Part shown: piece after piece, positions 40,001-47,299 of the stretch
Layout: every line of letters begins with the position of its first letter
Position numbering within the stretch: the first letter of the stretch is position 1
DNA from: Parelaphostrongylus tenuis
Taxonomy: Eukaryota > Nematoda > Chromadorea > Rhabditida > Metastrongylidae
DNA: 64,000 bases
NCBI GenBank assembly: GCA_019055375.1
Contig: JAHQIW010000232.1
Coordinates: 186,001 to 250,000, forward strand
Direction of reading: 5' to 3'
Notes under the pieces: generated by a model
The model's input: only the letters and a program-made list of their open reading frames with translations
Told to the model about the DNA's origin: nothing
Databases searched by the model: none
Position numbers and translations under genes: made by a program

Positions 40001-42050
40001 TTGACGAGTTTTCTTGTGGACAAAATCAAGTTGCTGTAGATGATTCCAGACGTCTGTTGATGAGCGTTAAGTTTTGTTGCCGAATTCATGAGTGCTTCTC
40101 GACGGTTCCGCATCCAAAGCTACTTGCATATTTCCGTTCTCCAGTTTCAATGGCCGGTCAGAAAGGGGTTAGTCTTCGAGGCGAGATCACCGCTTGCGAA
40201 GCGTTTCTACCACTTTCGGCTGAAGTCTTATGCCTCACAGTTCCTTCATCTTCGGCACCACAATTTTCTTTGCAGCATTTCTTATCAGAAGTTGTTGTTT
40301 CCATCAATGGTGAATCAAAGCTCAAAGCTCAAGTATGTCCATCGTCATCATTTAATATTTGAAGTATAAATTAAAATTTGCTGCACTATAACTAGCGTTG
40401 CCGTGGAAGTTTTTTATAGAAATAACCCCGAGAATTTCTATGATTTACAATAACCGATACTGTGCAAAACAAACATAAAATTTGAATTTTTCGCAGGTGT
40501 TAAGGAACTTTTTCCTTAACCTAGTGCTTTTCGCTGGTATAGCTCATTAAGAAAACGTTTCCACAAACTACCCACGTATAAAATCTGTGTTCGATAAGGT
40601 TTTGACTGCCTGCTCGTGGTTTAGCAAAATTACTTTGTGCAACTAAATAGGCCAAAGAAAAGCTTCGCATTGAAATCAGGATGTACAGTTCGAAACGTGC
40701 AGCCAAGTGCACATTGAAACTAATGGCATGGTCTTGAATGAGTTAACCACACAACAGCATTTGAACTCATCGCTCTTTTTCTAGTATGCTAATAGTTGGT
40801 CTTCTGTTCACTGAAATATTTCACTACTCATTTGAAGCAAGCATAAAAGCAATAGTAATTAACAAAAATTCCTAGGAGGTCGGCTGTGGGAAACACTCAA
40901 CTTTTGCAAAAAAGAATATTGTGACACTGAACTTGTCAAAACGGCGAAGTGTTTAGGATCCTACCACCGCTTGATAACGCTACTGTCATCACGGTCGACT
41001 TCGCCAGAGGTGGTCATCTCTGAGGGAGTGAAATTTCTACCATCGCCAGAGCCTATATCTCCTGTACACCTTGATCCTCAAGAAATTGATGATTATGCAA
41101 GGGCTATTGAGATTCAACAGCCGGTACGTTATCGACAGTATTTTGCATGCGAAAATCGTTCCTCTAAATCACTTGAGTCTATGAAGAAGAACGAAAATAA
41201 CTGAAGATTTATTTTGAAGATCAGTTTTCTGAAAGATTCAGAGAAAAATCACTGTATATGAGACAGAATTTTAATCTCAAGTCAGTTCCATTAGACGCCT
41301 TTACACCTCTAGCTGCAAGAAAACCCGTACTCAAATAAAGTCAAATTTTATGCCTCATCATTTGTTTGCATTTTGAGCTTATAACACTTTAAAAAGTCGC
41401 TCTCATCTGCAATAGCCTAGTGTGTACAACAGTGGCTTTGATTTCGATCGTTGACGAATGTTAGAACTTTGATACCTTTCTCTCGGGATACTCCTGGCAT
41501 CGATCTGCACGTTTGATAACTCCAAGATCTCTGGCACTCTCGTAGAGCTTCAAAAATCGTGTTCTCGTGTGGATGTGGTCTACAGTATTGAATCGTTTTT
41601 AAAACGGACGTTTTCATTGTCTTGGACACCAAAGAAAGAATACTCAATGATATTGGAACTTCTTCACAATAATTTCTGTATTTATCAACTCGGTCAGGAG
41701 GGTTCCTGGCTTTCTCGTTGTAATGAGTCTAATGGGACATGCTTTCGTAATATGAAGAAGGTTTTCGCTTATAGGATAAGAATTCGCTCACATCAGCCAA
41801 TCTTTTTCAGGTACTACAAAATATGCCTACAGTTGAGCACTGTCACATCAACACCTCTGACACAAATGATCGCCATAGTAAGACATACGCCAAATTTTTA
41901 TAAGCCAAAATGTAAAGTTACTCTATGACAAAAGATGTGGATCTATGTTCAGGTCGGTACAGCAAAGAAGCACAAAGAAGATATGCCGAATATAAGAAAA
42001 ATTGGAAAAAGTATAGGATCACGAAAAAATCGTCGCTGGAATATGAATAA
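13019..42050 (+). CDS. TWK-family two-pore-domain (K2P) potassium channel, complete gene, 15 exons
   Basis: Product: a potassium leak channel subunit of the plasma membrane that sets resting potential. K2P subunits pair as dimers, so four pore loops form one filter. The 15 exons are listed separately; all junctions have GT-AG ends and consistent phases, giving about 570 residues. M1 is about residues 23-44, followed by a cap of about 100 residues with three Cys (78, 92, 107) and NRT, NCS and NTT glycosylation sequons. P1 has TTIGYG at 168-173 and M2 is about 182-210. An acidic M2-M3 loop follows, then M3 about 279-299, P2 TTIGLG at 318-323 and M4 about 334-357. The tail begins LHYFGRK. The glycine codon of the P1 GYG is split by an intron, as in many K2P genes. 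The paralogue cannot be named by eye. Introns hold many transposon relics. Confidence 0.9.
13225..15616. other. Channel intron 1, left part; no further gene recognised
   Basis: An ATG-containing block at 14,385-14,488 (MSSSTESRRNNFFTHRK...) has a tttacag acceptor and gttagt donor but is out of phase with exon 2. A 92-codon frame at 14,057-14,335 has no recognisable family. Both are left uncalled. Confidence 0.35.
15617..15815 (-). repeat. tRNA-derived SINE family A, copy 2 (intron 1)
   Basis: On the - strand it shares the body and tail blocks with the other family members; the + strand shows gcgccatgcattcgactt and tcagtgctgctg. The head is degraded, and only a weak B box remains near 15,775. 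Confidence 0.55.
16067..16177 (+). CDS. Channel exon 2: M1 helix
   Basis: The acceptor is ctatttcgtttag. The 37 codons include LAMVVAVAAYVIAGALAI followed by REIEA. The Y-x3-G-A pattern and the closing acidic residues are typical of K2P M1. The donor GAG|gttgcg is weaker than the others. Phase is 0 at both ends. Confidence 0.85.
16448..16493 (+). CDS. Channel exon 3: first cap helix
   Basis: The exon is 46 bases, flanked by a strong ttttttcag acceptor and a gtaagt donor. In the phase imposed by exon 2 it reads NSRLKREVYEVRTKT and leaves one base over. It forms the start of the extracellular cap region. Confidence 0.75.
16938..17081 (+). other. Possible cassette exon in channel intron 3
   Basis: A good acceptor (gtgttttattag) and a CAG|gtacga donor bound 144 bases. 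The block is in frame between exons 3 and 4 and would add 48 residues to the cap (VVRQQEIKYPSLPLKSKARS...). The donor lies inside the end of the neighbouring mariner. A second frame (ITSSQVKSALNISIHKLNYK) also looks coding, with an earlier gtaata donor, so the reading is uncertain. Confidence 0.3.
17074..17994 (-). mobile_element. Mariner-like element, family M1, long inverted ends
   Basis: The inverted ends run about 190 bp (left gtgcacaggtacgattccgc, right complement gtgtacatgtatggctccgc). The - strand carries a broken transposase. An N-terminal part is near 17,690-17,580. The C-terminal part at 17,544-17,170 contains LLHDNALLHVAKAIENVTK and APSDYHFK, around the second and third catalytic Asp positions. 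The middle, including the first Asp, is deleted. It lies in channel intron 3, antisense to the gene. Confidence 0.75.
19666..19849 (+). CDS. Channel exon 4: cap region
   Basis: The acceptor is aaacattttcag and the donor TG|gtaacc. Sixty codons read NRTRKCLLAALQRVKQASNC and then on to ...AENPEDG. The exon contains three Cys and two glycosylation sequons (NRT, NCS), as expected of an extracellular loop. It enters in phase 1 and leaves in phase 2, matching exons 3 and 5. Confidence 0.75.
20186..20345 (+). mobile_element. Relic of a cecropia-type (Hsmar1/bandit-like) mariner, 5' end
   Basis: The end ttggtgcaaaagtaattgcg is the signature of Hsmar1/MADE1 and related mariners. It is followed by a decayed transposase start (KAADVTFNINNAFGPGSADE, then RTVQ, a frameshift and EKFCKGDAS). 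The rest of the element is missing. It lies in channel intron 4. Confidence 0.65.
20449..20766 (+). other. Unassigned coding-like block in channel intron 4
   Basis: After a cttaggtttcag acceptor, an open frame of over 100 codons begins HSPIRKWFSTNPIFRHVELS and continues QLKRRMSHVDREEEDSLLQT. It looks protein-like, but it is not a K2P part and cannot enter and leave in the channel's phase. It may be an old transposon gene or a gene inside the intron. Confidence 0.3.
21323..21518 (+). other. Unassigned coding-like block in channel intron 4
   Basis: An acceptor (attcttttttag) opens 64 codons (WSITDDFNTTHQKCVCFKTI ... RNMEELN) ending in TGA. It is hydrophilic and has no recognised family. It is not in the channel chain because exons 4 and 5 already join in phase. 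Confidence 0.25.
22278..22390 (+). CDS. Channel exon 5: first pore loop (P1)
   Basis: The exon reads DYWSLMDSVLFCFTVITTI and ends on the first base of the filter glycine codon, at a gtaagt donor. A third sequon (NTT) lies upstream. The start is set by atatagacag|G, which is not strongly pyrimidine-rich but is the acceptor that matches exon 4's phase. Confidence 0.9.
23139..23298 (+). CDS. Channel exon 6: rest of filter and M2
   Basis: Translation begins GYGNVAPRTF and continues through the hydrophobic M2 (FVILYGLVGIPFTMLAIANL). Filter residue 174 is N, where many K2P channels have D or H. The donor is gtaaaa, with two bases carried over. Confidence 0.95.
23905..24110. repeat. Foldback family F2, single arm relic
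   Basis: The blocks gttcttagtaatcatgcgaa and gctggactgagatctg match the left arm of the F2 copies at 54.7 and 56.5 kb. It lies in channel intron 6. Confidence 0.5.
24150..24660. repeat. Foldback family F3, copy 1
   Basis: The arms of about 170 bp (24,165-24,320 and 24,465-24,640) are inverted copies with blocks aatttatttggcaatctaa, agaacaaagtctctt and their complements. The same arms occur at 53.2-53.7 kb. It lies in channel intron 6. Confidence 0.65.
26000..26087 (+). CDS. Channel exon 7: M2-M3 cytoplasmic loop, basic part
   Basis: The acceptor is atgtttttcag and the donor AAG|gtctgt. It encodes RFRRRLFKPKYTAKEKQRLM and ends ...SRKSVK, a strongly basic stretch directly after M2. Phases match exons 6 and 8 exactly. 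Confidence 0.85.
26985..27793 (-). mobile_element. RTE-type LINE, 5'-truncated copy (channel intron 7)
   Basis: The - strand encodes the end of the RTE polyprotein: 27,670-27,209 reads SECSSYVYLGREINMINDLA ... KIRWAGHGMCFNDNRWTRAV. Upstream are stops in the region just after the reverse transcriptase catalytic box. The 3' tail resembles those at 47.7 and 51.5 kb (gctggtacc..ctcgag). It is a dead copy lacking endonuclease and polymerase core. Confidence 0.85.
28520..28834 (-). other. Unrecognised 104-codon frame in channel intron 7
   Basis: The frame reads MGTFKRLTHKIAKGLVSAII ... and ends Cys/Arg-rich. No family is recognised. It has no splice or promoter support and may be a retroelement relic. 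Confidence 0.2.
29327..29491 (+). CDS. Channel exon 8: acidic loop and M3
   Basis: The first 24 codons are very acidic (NDDDASSDAESDTDVEED). Then comes M3 (LVLFIAFVIYIIVGSLVIAT) ending YEPNMNFFE, the usual run-in to P2. The donor is GAG|gttggt. The exon has 55 codons, phase 0 on both sides. Confidence 0.95.
30196..30563. repeat. Foldback family F1, copy 4 (channel intron 8)
   Basis: The ends are near-perfect inverted copies: ccagataatcac...gagccacgcatgtggtctgt on the left and agaccacatgtgtggctc...gtgattatctg on the right. The internal blocks cccattagtcgggcggtacc and cacgtgtttcaacc tie it to the copies at 0.5, 4.5 and 8.8 kb. Confidence 0.7.
30650..31115 (-). mobile_element. RTE-type LINE relic (channel intron 8)
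   Basis: The - strand shows scattered matches to the RTE C-terminal region: a CYADDI-like catalytic remnant, then KTNVSIVPFMLGG and WAEHIMHLNNNQ, against WAGHVMRFNDNRW in better copies. It has many stops and deletions. Confidence 0.6.
31399..31473 (+). CDS. Channel exon 9: second pore loop (P2)
   Basis: The exon reads AIYFNFVTLTTIGLGDLVPQ and on to SDTYL. The filter is GLG, the common P2 variant of nematode TWK channels. The acceptor is gtgtttag and the donor gtgaga. It is followed by a 62-base intron, the shortest in the gene. Confidence 0.95.
31536..31681 (+). CDS. Channel exon 10: M4 and start of C-terminal tail
   Basis: M4 is VITLIYCAIGLALTTIAIEI, followed by LHYFGRKVENVAGIQVWFGG. The HYFGRK element just after M4 is shared by many worm TWK proteins. 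The exon leaves two bases over at AA|gttcgt. Confidence 0.93.
32100..32195 (+). repeat. CT-rich tract in channel intron 10
   Basis: About 95 bases consist almost only of C and T (ctccctccatccctcccttt type), ending 35 bases before exon 11. It may act as an extended polypyrimidine tract. Confidence 0.8.
32230..32365 (+). CDS. Channel exon 11: conserved cytoplasmic tail
   Basis: The exon encodes MSMRALVKNLGDQFNVPLEE and then LNLEQFVDNAIKVEAGEI. The acceptor is catttttcag and the donor AGA|gtgagt. It is preceded by a roughly 95-base CT-rich intron tract at 32,100-32,195. Confidence 0.9.
32685..32876 (-). repeat. tRNA-derived SINE family B, copy 1 (channel intron 11)
   Basis: On the - strand it has the head ggcgccgtgaccgagtggtt with an A-box-like block, then the family body (ctctccggcagtcaaaa, gccacaatcaggctatacc). 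It shares organisation with the copies at 37.95, 44.4 and 56.1 kb. Confidence 0.65.
33099..33198 (+). CDS. Channel exon 12: tail; possible alternative stop
   Basis: The exon reads VDKAWMNSNYWRAIESGTMH and on to YVDDDDLVTLQSN. A donor at C|gtaact keeps phase with exon 13. If the donor is not used, translation continues for seven more codons (RNYYSEF) to TGA at 33,219-33,221, giving a tail about 102 residues shorter. Confidence 0.8.
34448..34700 (+). repeat. SINE-like element with A and B boxes
   Basis: A-box-like tagcttggcggttagag and B-box gttcgaatc are correctly spaced. The body (gagttgctctggatgggtaa) is unlike families A and B. It may belong to a third SINE family; no acceptor stem forms. 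Confidence 0.45.
34945..35475 (-). mobile_element. RTE-type LINE relic (channel intron 12)
   Basis: On the + strand the order of blocks parallels the 27-kb copy (gtcggtggtctt, catcgacctttcgactacg, gccaagtcatctttcagcc, gggggcacgg). It is the reverse complement of an RTE C-terminal region with heavy divergence and stops. Confidence 0.7.
35690..36400 (-). pseudogene. Mariner transposase relic, different family
   Basis: The - strand reads SLLLRPHRQDFSISIITGDE followed by FWVYYENNTRHSYWL, the block around the first catalytic Asp (TGDE near 36,170). It then becomes frameshifted, with a decayed second half reaching about 35,700. Stops interrupt it, and no inverted ends were found. It lies in channel intron 12. 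Confidence 0.75.
36460..36530. repeat. AT-rich (TATACA)-type microsatellite
   Basis: The tract alternates tacatatatatacatatac-type units and lies between the mariner relic and an RTE fragment. Confidence 0.75.
36590..37165 (+). mobile_element. RTE endonuclease-domain relic (channel intron 12)
   Basis: The + strand has TRIGRLRL, then SYDEDKVETFI after a deletion, and distant matches to the later endonuclease region. It compares with 49,145-49,417 (TTRIGRLRLKRCGS, SYDEDEVEAFYMKLEKF). It is the only channel-intron RTE piece in the sense direction. Confidence 0.65.
37196..37835 (-). mobile_element. Mariner with its catalytic domain deleted
   Basis: The left end is ttaggttgagaagaaagttt. The - strand has a nearly complete N-terminal DNA-binding region (37,792-37,580: VLLRHCWKKSLSHRAVVDEI). 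One frameshift leads into 37,574-37,278 (EPSLSARELATKLDVSHATV, LHQLNFVHKKPRRDPHALTE). Directly after LLNNPLNDQFW the frame jumps to the extreme C-terminus (DRWRKVAENDDLYFE). All three catalytic Asp residues are missing, so it is non-autonomous. Confidence 0.85.
37954..38140 (+). repeat. tRNA-derived SINE family B, copy 2
   Basis: The A-box-type head is ggtgccgtggccgagtggtt. The body has ccctctccggtagtcaacaa and cagtaatccacgacgttcaa. The organisation matches the copies at 32.7, 44.4 and 56.1 kb. Confidence 0.7.
38985..39032. repeat. Exact 24-bp tandem duplication
   Basis: The 24-bp unit starting ctggattagaagagcaatgg occurs twice with no mismatch. The identity suggests a recent slippage event. 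Confidence 0.9.
39915..40523 (-). mobile_element. Internally deleted mariner, family M2, copy 1
   Basis: The - strand retains HLQQLDFVHKKTRQNLHKLT and EVCRQLLQNLSNDQF and then ends without a catalytic region. The right end (ctttttccttaacctag) matches the 44-kb copy, and the 160 bases inside it are closely similar. The left end is lost. It lies in channel intron 12. Confidence 0.75.
40957..41123 (+). CDS. Channel exon 13: Ser/Pro-rich tail
   Basis: It lies after a 7.76-kb intron. The acceptor is agtgtttag and the donor CCG|gtacgt. The 55 codons include TSPEVVISEG, PSPEPISPVH and QEIDDYARAIE. Codon pattern and splice sites argue for a true exon. Its entry phase fits exon 12's C|gtaact donor, giving Arg at the junction. 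Confidence 0.75.
41420..41640 (-). mobile_element. RTE relic with internal deletion (channel intron 13)
   Basis: The - strand joins a tvDHIHT-type block (tgtagaccacatccacacga) almost directly to the late vIERA..R-LGVSR..QRE region, so the catalytic part is missing. It is short and stop-ridden. Confidence 0.5.
41811..41877 (+). CDS. Channel exon 14: tail
   Basis: The acceptor is caatctttttcag and the donor A|gtaaga. The 22 codons are VLQNMPTVEHCHINTSDTND plus RH. Phases match both neighbours. Confidence 0.75.
41953..42050 (+). CDS. Channel exon 15: C-terminus and stop
   Basis: The acceptor is tctatgttcag. It reads RYSKEAQRRYAEYKKNWKKY and ends RITKKSSLEYE-stop. This is a basic, Tyr-rich end. 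The stop codon overlaps an AATAAA signal. Confidence 0.75.
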
Positions 42051-42051
42051 A
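42046..42051 (+). terminator. Candidate poly(A) signal of the channel mRNA
   Basis: AATAAA overlaps the TAA stop codon. If used, it leaves a very short 3' UTR, which occurs in nematodes. A longer UTR cannot be excluded. Confidence 0.35.
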
Positions 42052-42204
42052 TCATTCGACGCGGCCTATTTCTTAACACTGATTCTCATTTGGCACATTG
42101 ACATTTGGAAAGCAATATGTAAACCTGAATATATTTGAATAGAATTCATGAAATCCAATGGGTGTGGGATGAGTTGCAAGGGATAAGGATATAAGACGAA
42201 ATTC

Positions 42205-42456
42205 TCGGCCTTGCTCAATCCTTGAAGGATGTGCCTGCATTCGACTTCCATTGTTAAAGGTAGTTGAATGCATTTGGCCTTTATTCGGGATAGACTACCG
42301 ATCTATCAAGTCAGTGCTGCTACTCTACCTAACAAGTAAAGCACCATCTTGGTAACCGCGAGCGATGGAAGACTTTGTGAGCATTAGATGGAGAATCGAA
42401 TCAGATAATACGTGCGTGTTGCAGGGCATCTCTAACCACTGCTCCACACGCGCTGT
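42205..42456 (-). repeat. tRNA-derived SINE family A, copy 3
   Basis: On the - strand the head is gtgtggagcagtggttagag. The family tail gatcaa/ctcaatccttgaagga and the body tcagtgctgctactc are shared. The B box is degraded. Confidence 0.6.
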
Positions 42457-43422
42457 ACTGTCATACGAGTAAGATTTGTAGACCTCGCCAACTAAGTGAT
42501 CATAGTCGGTTAGTCGGTTAGGGTGACCATAGTCGCTACGGCTACGCTCCCTACTTCCAGATTTCGAAGTAAAAACACGTACCAAGAACGATGTTGTATT
42601 TGTTTTAAGAAGTGTTTGGATTAGCACAGTATACTTCCTTTTTCGGATCGGTAACACCATGTAATTAAGTTTAGATACTCCTGACTGTCTGGATGTGTTC
42701 TTGAATGTTTTGATCCTGAAGTGGACTTAAAATTGTAGGTTTCGTCGTCGCTTCATGAATATTAATGTTACCAAACTTCTGCTTATTCAGTGCATTATTC
42801 ATAATTCAACGTAAAGATTGTAACGAATGTAGCAATCATTAGTTTCATGATTTGGAATAGATGTTGATATACTTTGCGCTGCCGTTTTATGCGTTTCTGT
42901 ACATCCTCTCGTTCTGCACGAGAATCATGAGTTATTGTAGCGATCGGAGGATGGAATGATCAATATGGTTGCTGAAGAGACAAAGGATGAGTCTTTATGC
43001 CTGACAGCTCATCCATATGTATTTCCTTAAATAATTTTCGGACAGGTCTTCAACGCAGTCTTTTCTCATTGTTTTACTTCATCTGATTTCATCCAAACTC
43101 TAGTGCAAACCGCTCCTTCAACACTTGGTCACGCGGATATGTTTGGCAAAAAATGAAGAATCCACACTGAGTCCATTAAGCTCAGGTGGGACGGGTTCTC
43201 GAAGTACCTACAGGACAACAATGTTGTACAGCCGATACATAGCCGTGTTTCGTAGCACTCTAATAAGATAGATACTGTAACAGCAAGCCGACCAGAATCA
43301 GACTGTGGCCTATGCATCAAGACGTACCGCAGCAATTTCTGGGACCAACGAAATCTCAGCTTTGATCAAAAAATTCCGCGTCTTTTTTGATGAGCTATAC
43401 GAGGTTGTTACATGAAATATTC
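42457..43422. other. Intergenic stretch, nothing recognised
   Basis: There is no supportable gene. A small duplication (tagtcggtt twice) lies near 42,510. Confidence 0.35.
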
Positions 43423-44131
43423 TTAGGTTGAGCAAAAAGTTCCTCAACACTCGCTGAAAATTTAAGGTTTGTATGCAAATTCAGTTAAAAGCGATAGTAA
43501 TTATTCTTCAAAATAAAGCCTATCACTATCCATGTTAAGCTTCCAAATCGGTCGTTTGACGGGTTCTGCAGCAACTGACGGCAAACTTCTGCGCAGCGAT
43601 TGGCTTGAGCTTCAGTAAGTTCGTGCAGATCTTGGCGAGGCTTCGAGTGAACAATGTCAAGTTGTTGGAAATGATCCCAGACCGTCTTTTGATCGACACT
43701 ATCTTGCTAATTCAGGAATGCTTGATACGGTTCCGCATCCAAAACTGTTGGCAGATTCCATGGTCCATCGTTCAATGCTTAATGCCTGGCCGGAACGAGG
43801 TTGTCTTCGTCTTCGAGACTGATCATCACTTCGAAATTGTTCGTACCACTTTCAACAGTCACATAGCTCACACTTCGCAGCATCTGTTGTCGAAATGCAG
43901 TCGCTTTCAGCAATAGCGTATCAAAACTTAAAGCTCAATTTCGTCCATCGTTATCATCTGATATTCGAGAAGTAAATAAAAACTTAATGCACTATAACTA
44001 GCGTTGCTGTGGAAGTTTCTCATAAAAATAATCCTGAAATATTCCCATAAATCTAAAGTAACCGATACTGGTGAAACAAACATAAAATTCGAATTTTTCG
44101 TGGGTGTTAAGAAACTTTTTCCCTGCCTAGT
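43423..44131 (-). mobile_element. Internally deleted mariner, family M2, copy 2 (both ends present)
   Basis: The ends are ttaggttgagcaaaaagttc and, inverted, ttaggcagggaaaaagtttc. The - strand has SVDQKTVWDHFQQLDIVHSK, PRQDLHELTEAQ and RQLLQNPSNDRF, then runs straight to the C-terminal NMDSDRLYFEE. The deletion joins the same two transposase regions as in the 37-kb and 40-kb elements. There is no catalytic triad. Confidence 0.8.
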
Positions 44132-44385
44132 AATTTATTACAGTATATGCAATGATTATAGCCAATGTCTTGGTGGTACCGTTTGATTCAGAGCTCGGGA
44201 AATCAGACTGACATGCAATCTACTCAGCTACATTGGTATCTCTAGCAGATAAGACAAGATACTAAGTTTAGCTATAGAAGTAGTTACCTTTTGCGCCAAG
44301 TTTAAGGATTCTTATTACTGCTTTCATTCAGTGCACACTTTTACTTTACTTTATTGATCCGTCTCCATAGAATTTTCTTCGTTGT

Positions 44386-44565
44386 TTCGTGTTCTTCTTA
44401 AACGTCGTAAAATAGTGGTTAAGCGTCTCCCTGCAACCTCGAAGATTGCATGGCTGTGGTATTCCATAGGGCGTTGTTGTTGACTGCCAGAAAGAGTTGG
44501 AGGTGGAGTTTGTTCCACGCGCGCGACACGAGCATGACAACCACTCGGCCGCAGCGCCCCCTTCC
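44386..44565 (-). repeat. tRNA-derived SINE family B, copy 3
   Basis: On the - strand it has ggcgctgcggccgagtggtt and then ctctttctggcagtcaacaa. It shares the body with the copies at 32.7 and 38.0 kb, and an A/T-rich tail follows. Confidence 0.7.
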
Positions 44566-45835
44566 GTACACTCACTGATAGCTATCCAAAATATGTTTTT
44601 CACAAAAACACATTTTGTGTGTGATGGATGAGAACAAAGGTAATCAACTAGCATGCTTTCATTACTTGGCTTCCAGTGTCACCTTGTGTTGACGCCTCGT
44701 TCGGATAGTGACTCAAATGCTTAAGAATGGAAGCCTATTTTATAGAAAATTTACTGAACAATTTACTAAACTCGGAACAAGCTAAGGTCGATAGCATGCC
44801 TCATAAGTCAAGGGTCACCGTGTTTTGAGGCAGACTTTCTTTGACGACGCGTGGTTGTTAGAATTGGGCTCAAACTTATCACCAGGAAACCGATTTCTAA
44901 AAAAACCTCACGTGTGACTTCATGCAATTTGCACAACCTTCAAGATCGGCTCCGTTGTAAAGCTTAACACGAATAATTTGATAAGCATTGACAACAACAA
45001 ATGAAGGCTTTACCATCACTTTTTCCTCGAGCGCTTTTCTCGCAACACAACCCTAACGGCGAAGTAGACAAACACTTTCGCATCTTTTCGGGCAAGATAA
45101 CTCTTATGTTCTATTCCGCTTTTATTCCTTCTGTCATAGAAAGGGTTTAGATAGAAGAGATTGCTGCTTAGTGCTCAAAACGAAAAGGCAAAGTACTTTT
45201 CAGTTAACACAATATTATAGAGCTGCACCGATGTATGACAGGGTGAAAACGGTTATGTGTATTAAATGAAACGATGTACCCAACATTTATACGGAGGCCC
45301 ATTGATAAACGATAGCATAGCTTATACAGTAAATTGACTAAAACACTGAGGAAATTATCAGGAGCATGATTGAGTATTCGAGCGAGGGCTGAGCAAGATT
45401 GTGTTCGTAAATGAGACTGAGAGTGGCAGAGGTTATATCTCTAAAGAATTGTGTCCATACCGTGTTCTCTAAAAGAACATCATTAAATTCAAGAAATTAG
45501 GGAAGCTATGGTGGTTTTATGAAATAAGTAAGATTTGATTATATGTAAGAAATGCGGAGTGCCGACTGTGTTCCAAAAGTACAAATTCTGCGAATTTTGT
45601 TAATAGTCCCTAGGTGCTGGTCCTTGAAGTTATTGATTGTTATTGAAATGTTTTGAGTAAAGGATTAAAATAATTAGTAAGATGCTGGAAAATACGACCA
45701 GAGAAAGATTCATTTCCTCAAAAGTGTACACGGAATATTGGTACATAGGCATTTTATCTACGCTTACTTCTGCTACACACTGTAAATACCTCCTTATGAT
45801 TATCCTTTTAGATATTATTCATTGTAGAAAAAATG
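44566..45835. other. Intergenic stretch, nothing recognised
   Basis: The sequence is AT-rich with only short open frames and no splice-supported exons. Confidence 0.35.
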
Positions 45836-47072
45836 TCCTCCCAGAAGGGCTATGGAGAAAATCATTAACCAGTACTAGTCGGATCTCTTTGCTAGCCAGG
45901 TCCTCTTACCGTCACATGAACTAAAGCAGGACGAATATGTAGTCTACCGGTCCTCCCGAAATCAGCTATGCTATATCGTCGGTGAAGAACAGAACGACAC
46001 TTAGTCCAGACAGGATTAGACCAGAACACCTGAAGAACCTGCGCTAGTTCTCATTAACACCCTAGCTCAGCTCTTCACTCGCTACCTGTCAGAATGCAAG
46101 GTCCCTATTCAATGGGAAACCAGCATGACCGGATTGTTGTTCAAAAAGGGAGACCTTCACTACATAGGCAATCATCGCCCAATCTGCTTGCTGCACGTTG
46201 TCTATAAACTCTTTATTCGAGTCACCCTAATTAGGATTGACAGAACACTGGACGAAGGACAGCCATGCGAAGAAGCAGGGTTTCAAAAAGGATTCAGTAC
46301 CATAGACCACATCCAGACGATTACAAGACTCATTGAAATATCACGAGAGTACAAAAATACCGCTCTGCCTCACTTTCATTGATTTGAAGAAAGCCTTTAA
46401 TTCAGTGTAAGCAGAAGCGTTTACAGAGGCTCTGGATAACTAGGGCGTCCCTACTCGGTACATTATGATCCTTCGTGAGCTTTATAAAGATTTCACGTCC
46501 AAAATATCGCCATTTTACTATAATCACCATTCACGTAAGAAGAGGGGCCCGACAAGGCGATACAATTTAGCCAAAACTATTCACTGCCACCCTACAAAAC
46601 GTCATGCGAATATTAGAATGGGACGATATGGGAGTGAAATTGACGGTGGACAGTCAAACCATCTCCGCTTTGCTGATGATATCGTCCTCATAACACCAAA
46701 CATCAGCCAAGCGGAACGAAAGTTGATCGATTTCAACAACGTCTGTGGAAAGATTGGTCTTTACTTAAATCTAACGAAAACGATGTTCATGAGAAACGGA
46801 CGGGTTTTGAATGCGCCCTTCACGCTAAACGGAGCGCCAATTTCCGAATGCTCCAGCTATGTCTATTTAGAACGTGAAATCAACATAATGAACGACCTAG
46901 CTCCAGAGTTGAGCAGGAGGAAACGAGCGGCTTGGGAAAGGTTTAAGAGCATAAAAGATGTAGTGAAGAGGACAAGGATCATCCGACTCCGTGCCCACCT
47001 TTCGACTCGGCTACTATCCCTGCACTAACGTATGCAGCAGAAATCTTTCTAGACGCCAAGATATCGAAAATA

Positions 47073-47087
47073 GGGGGGGGGGGGGGG
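47073..47087 (+). repeat. Run of 15 G inside the RTE copy
   Basis: Fifteen consecutive G replace the codons for the WAGH motif seen in other copies. It may be true slippage or a sequencing or assembly artefact. Confidence 0.8.
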
Positions 47088-47299
47088 CAGACACGTGATG
47101 CGCTTCAACGTCAACCGATGGACGAGAGCCGTTACTGACTGGATTCCTCTGGACATCAAGCACTCTGCAGGAAGACCACCGACACGTTAGTGCGATTTCT
47201 TCATGAAAGATTTAGAAGAAAGATATGATGCTCAGCGAATCTTTAGAGCGACGAGGAGGACCAATTGGGCTACTCTTGCAGCGATAGGGAAAAATGGAA

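Noticed and set aside
40057..40370. About 100-codon frames on the + strand
   Set aside because: They are antisense shadows of the deleted mariner's transposase remnant.
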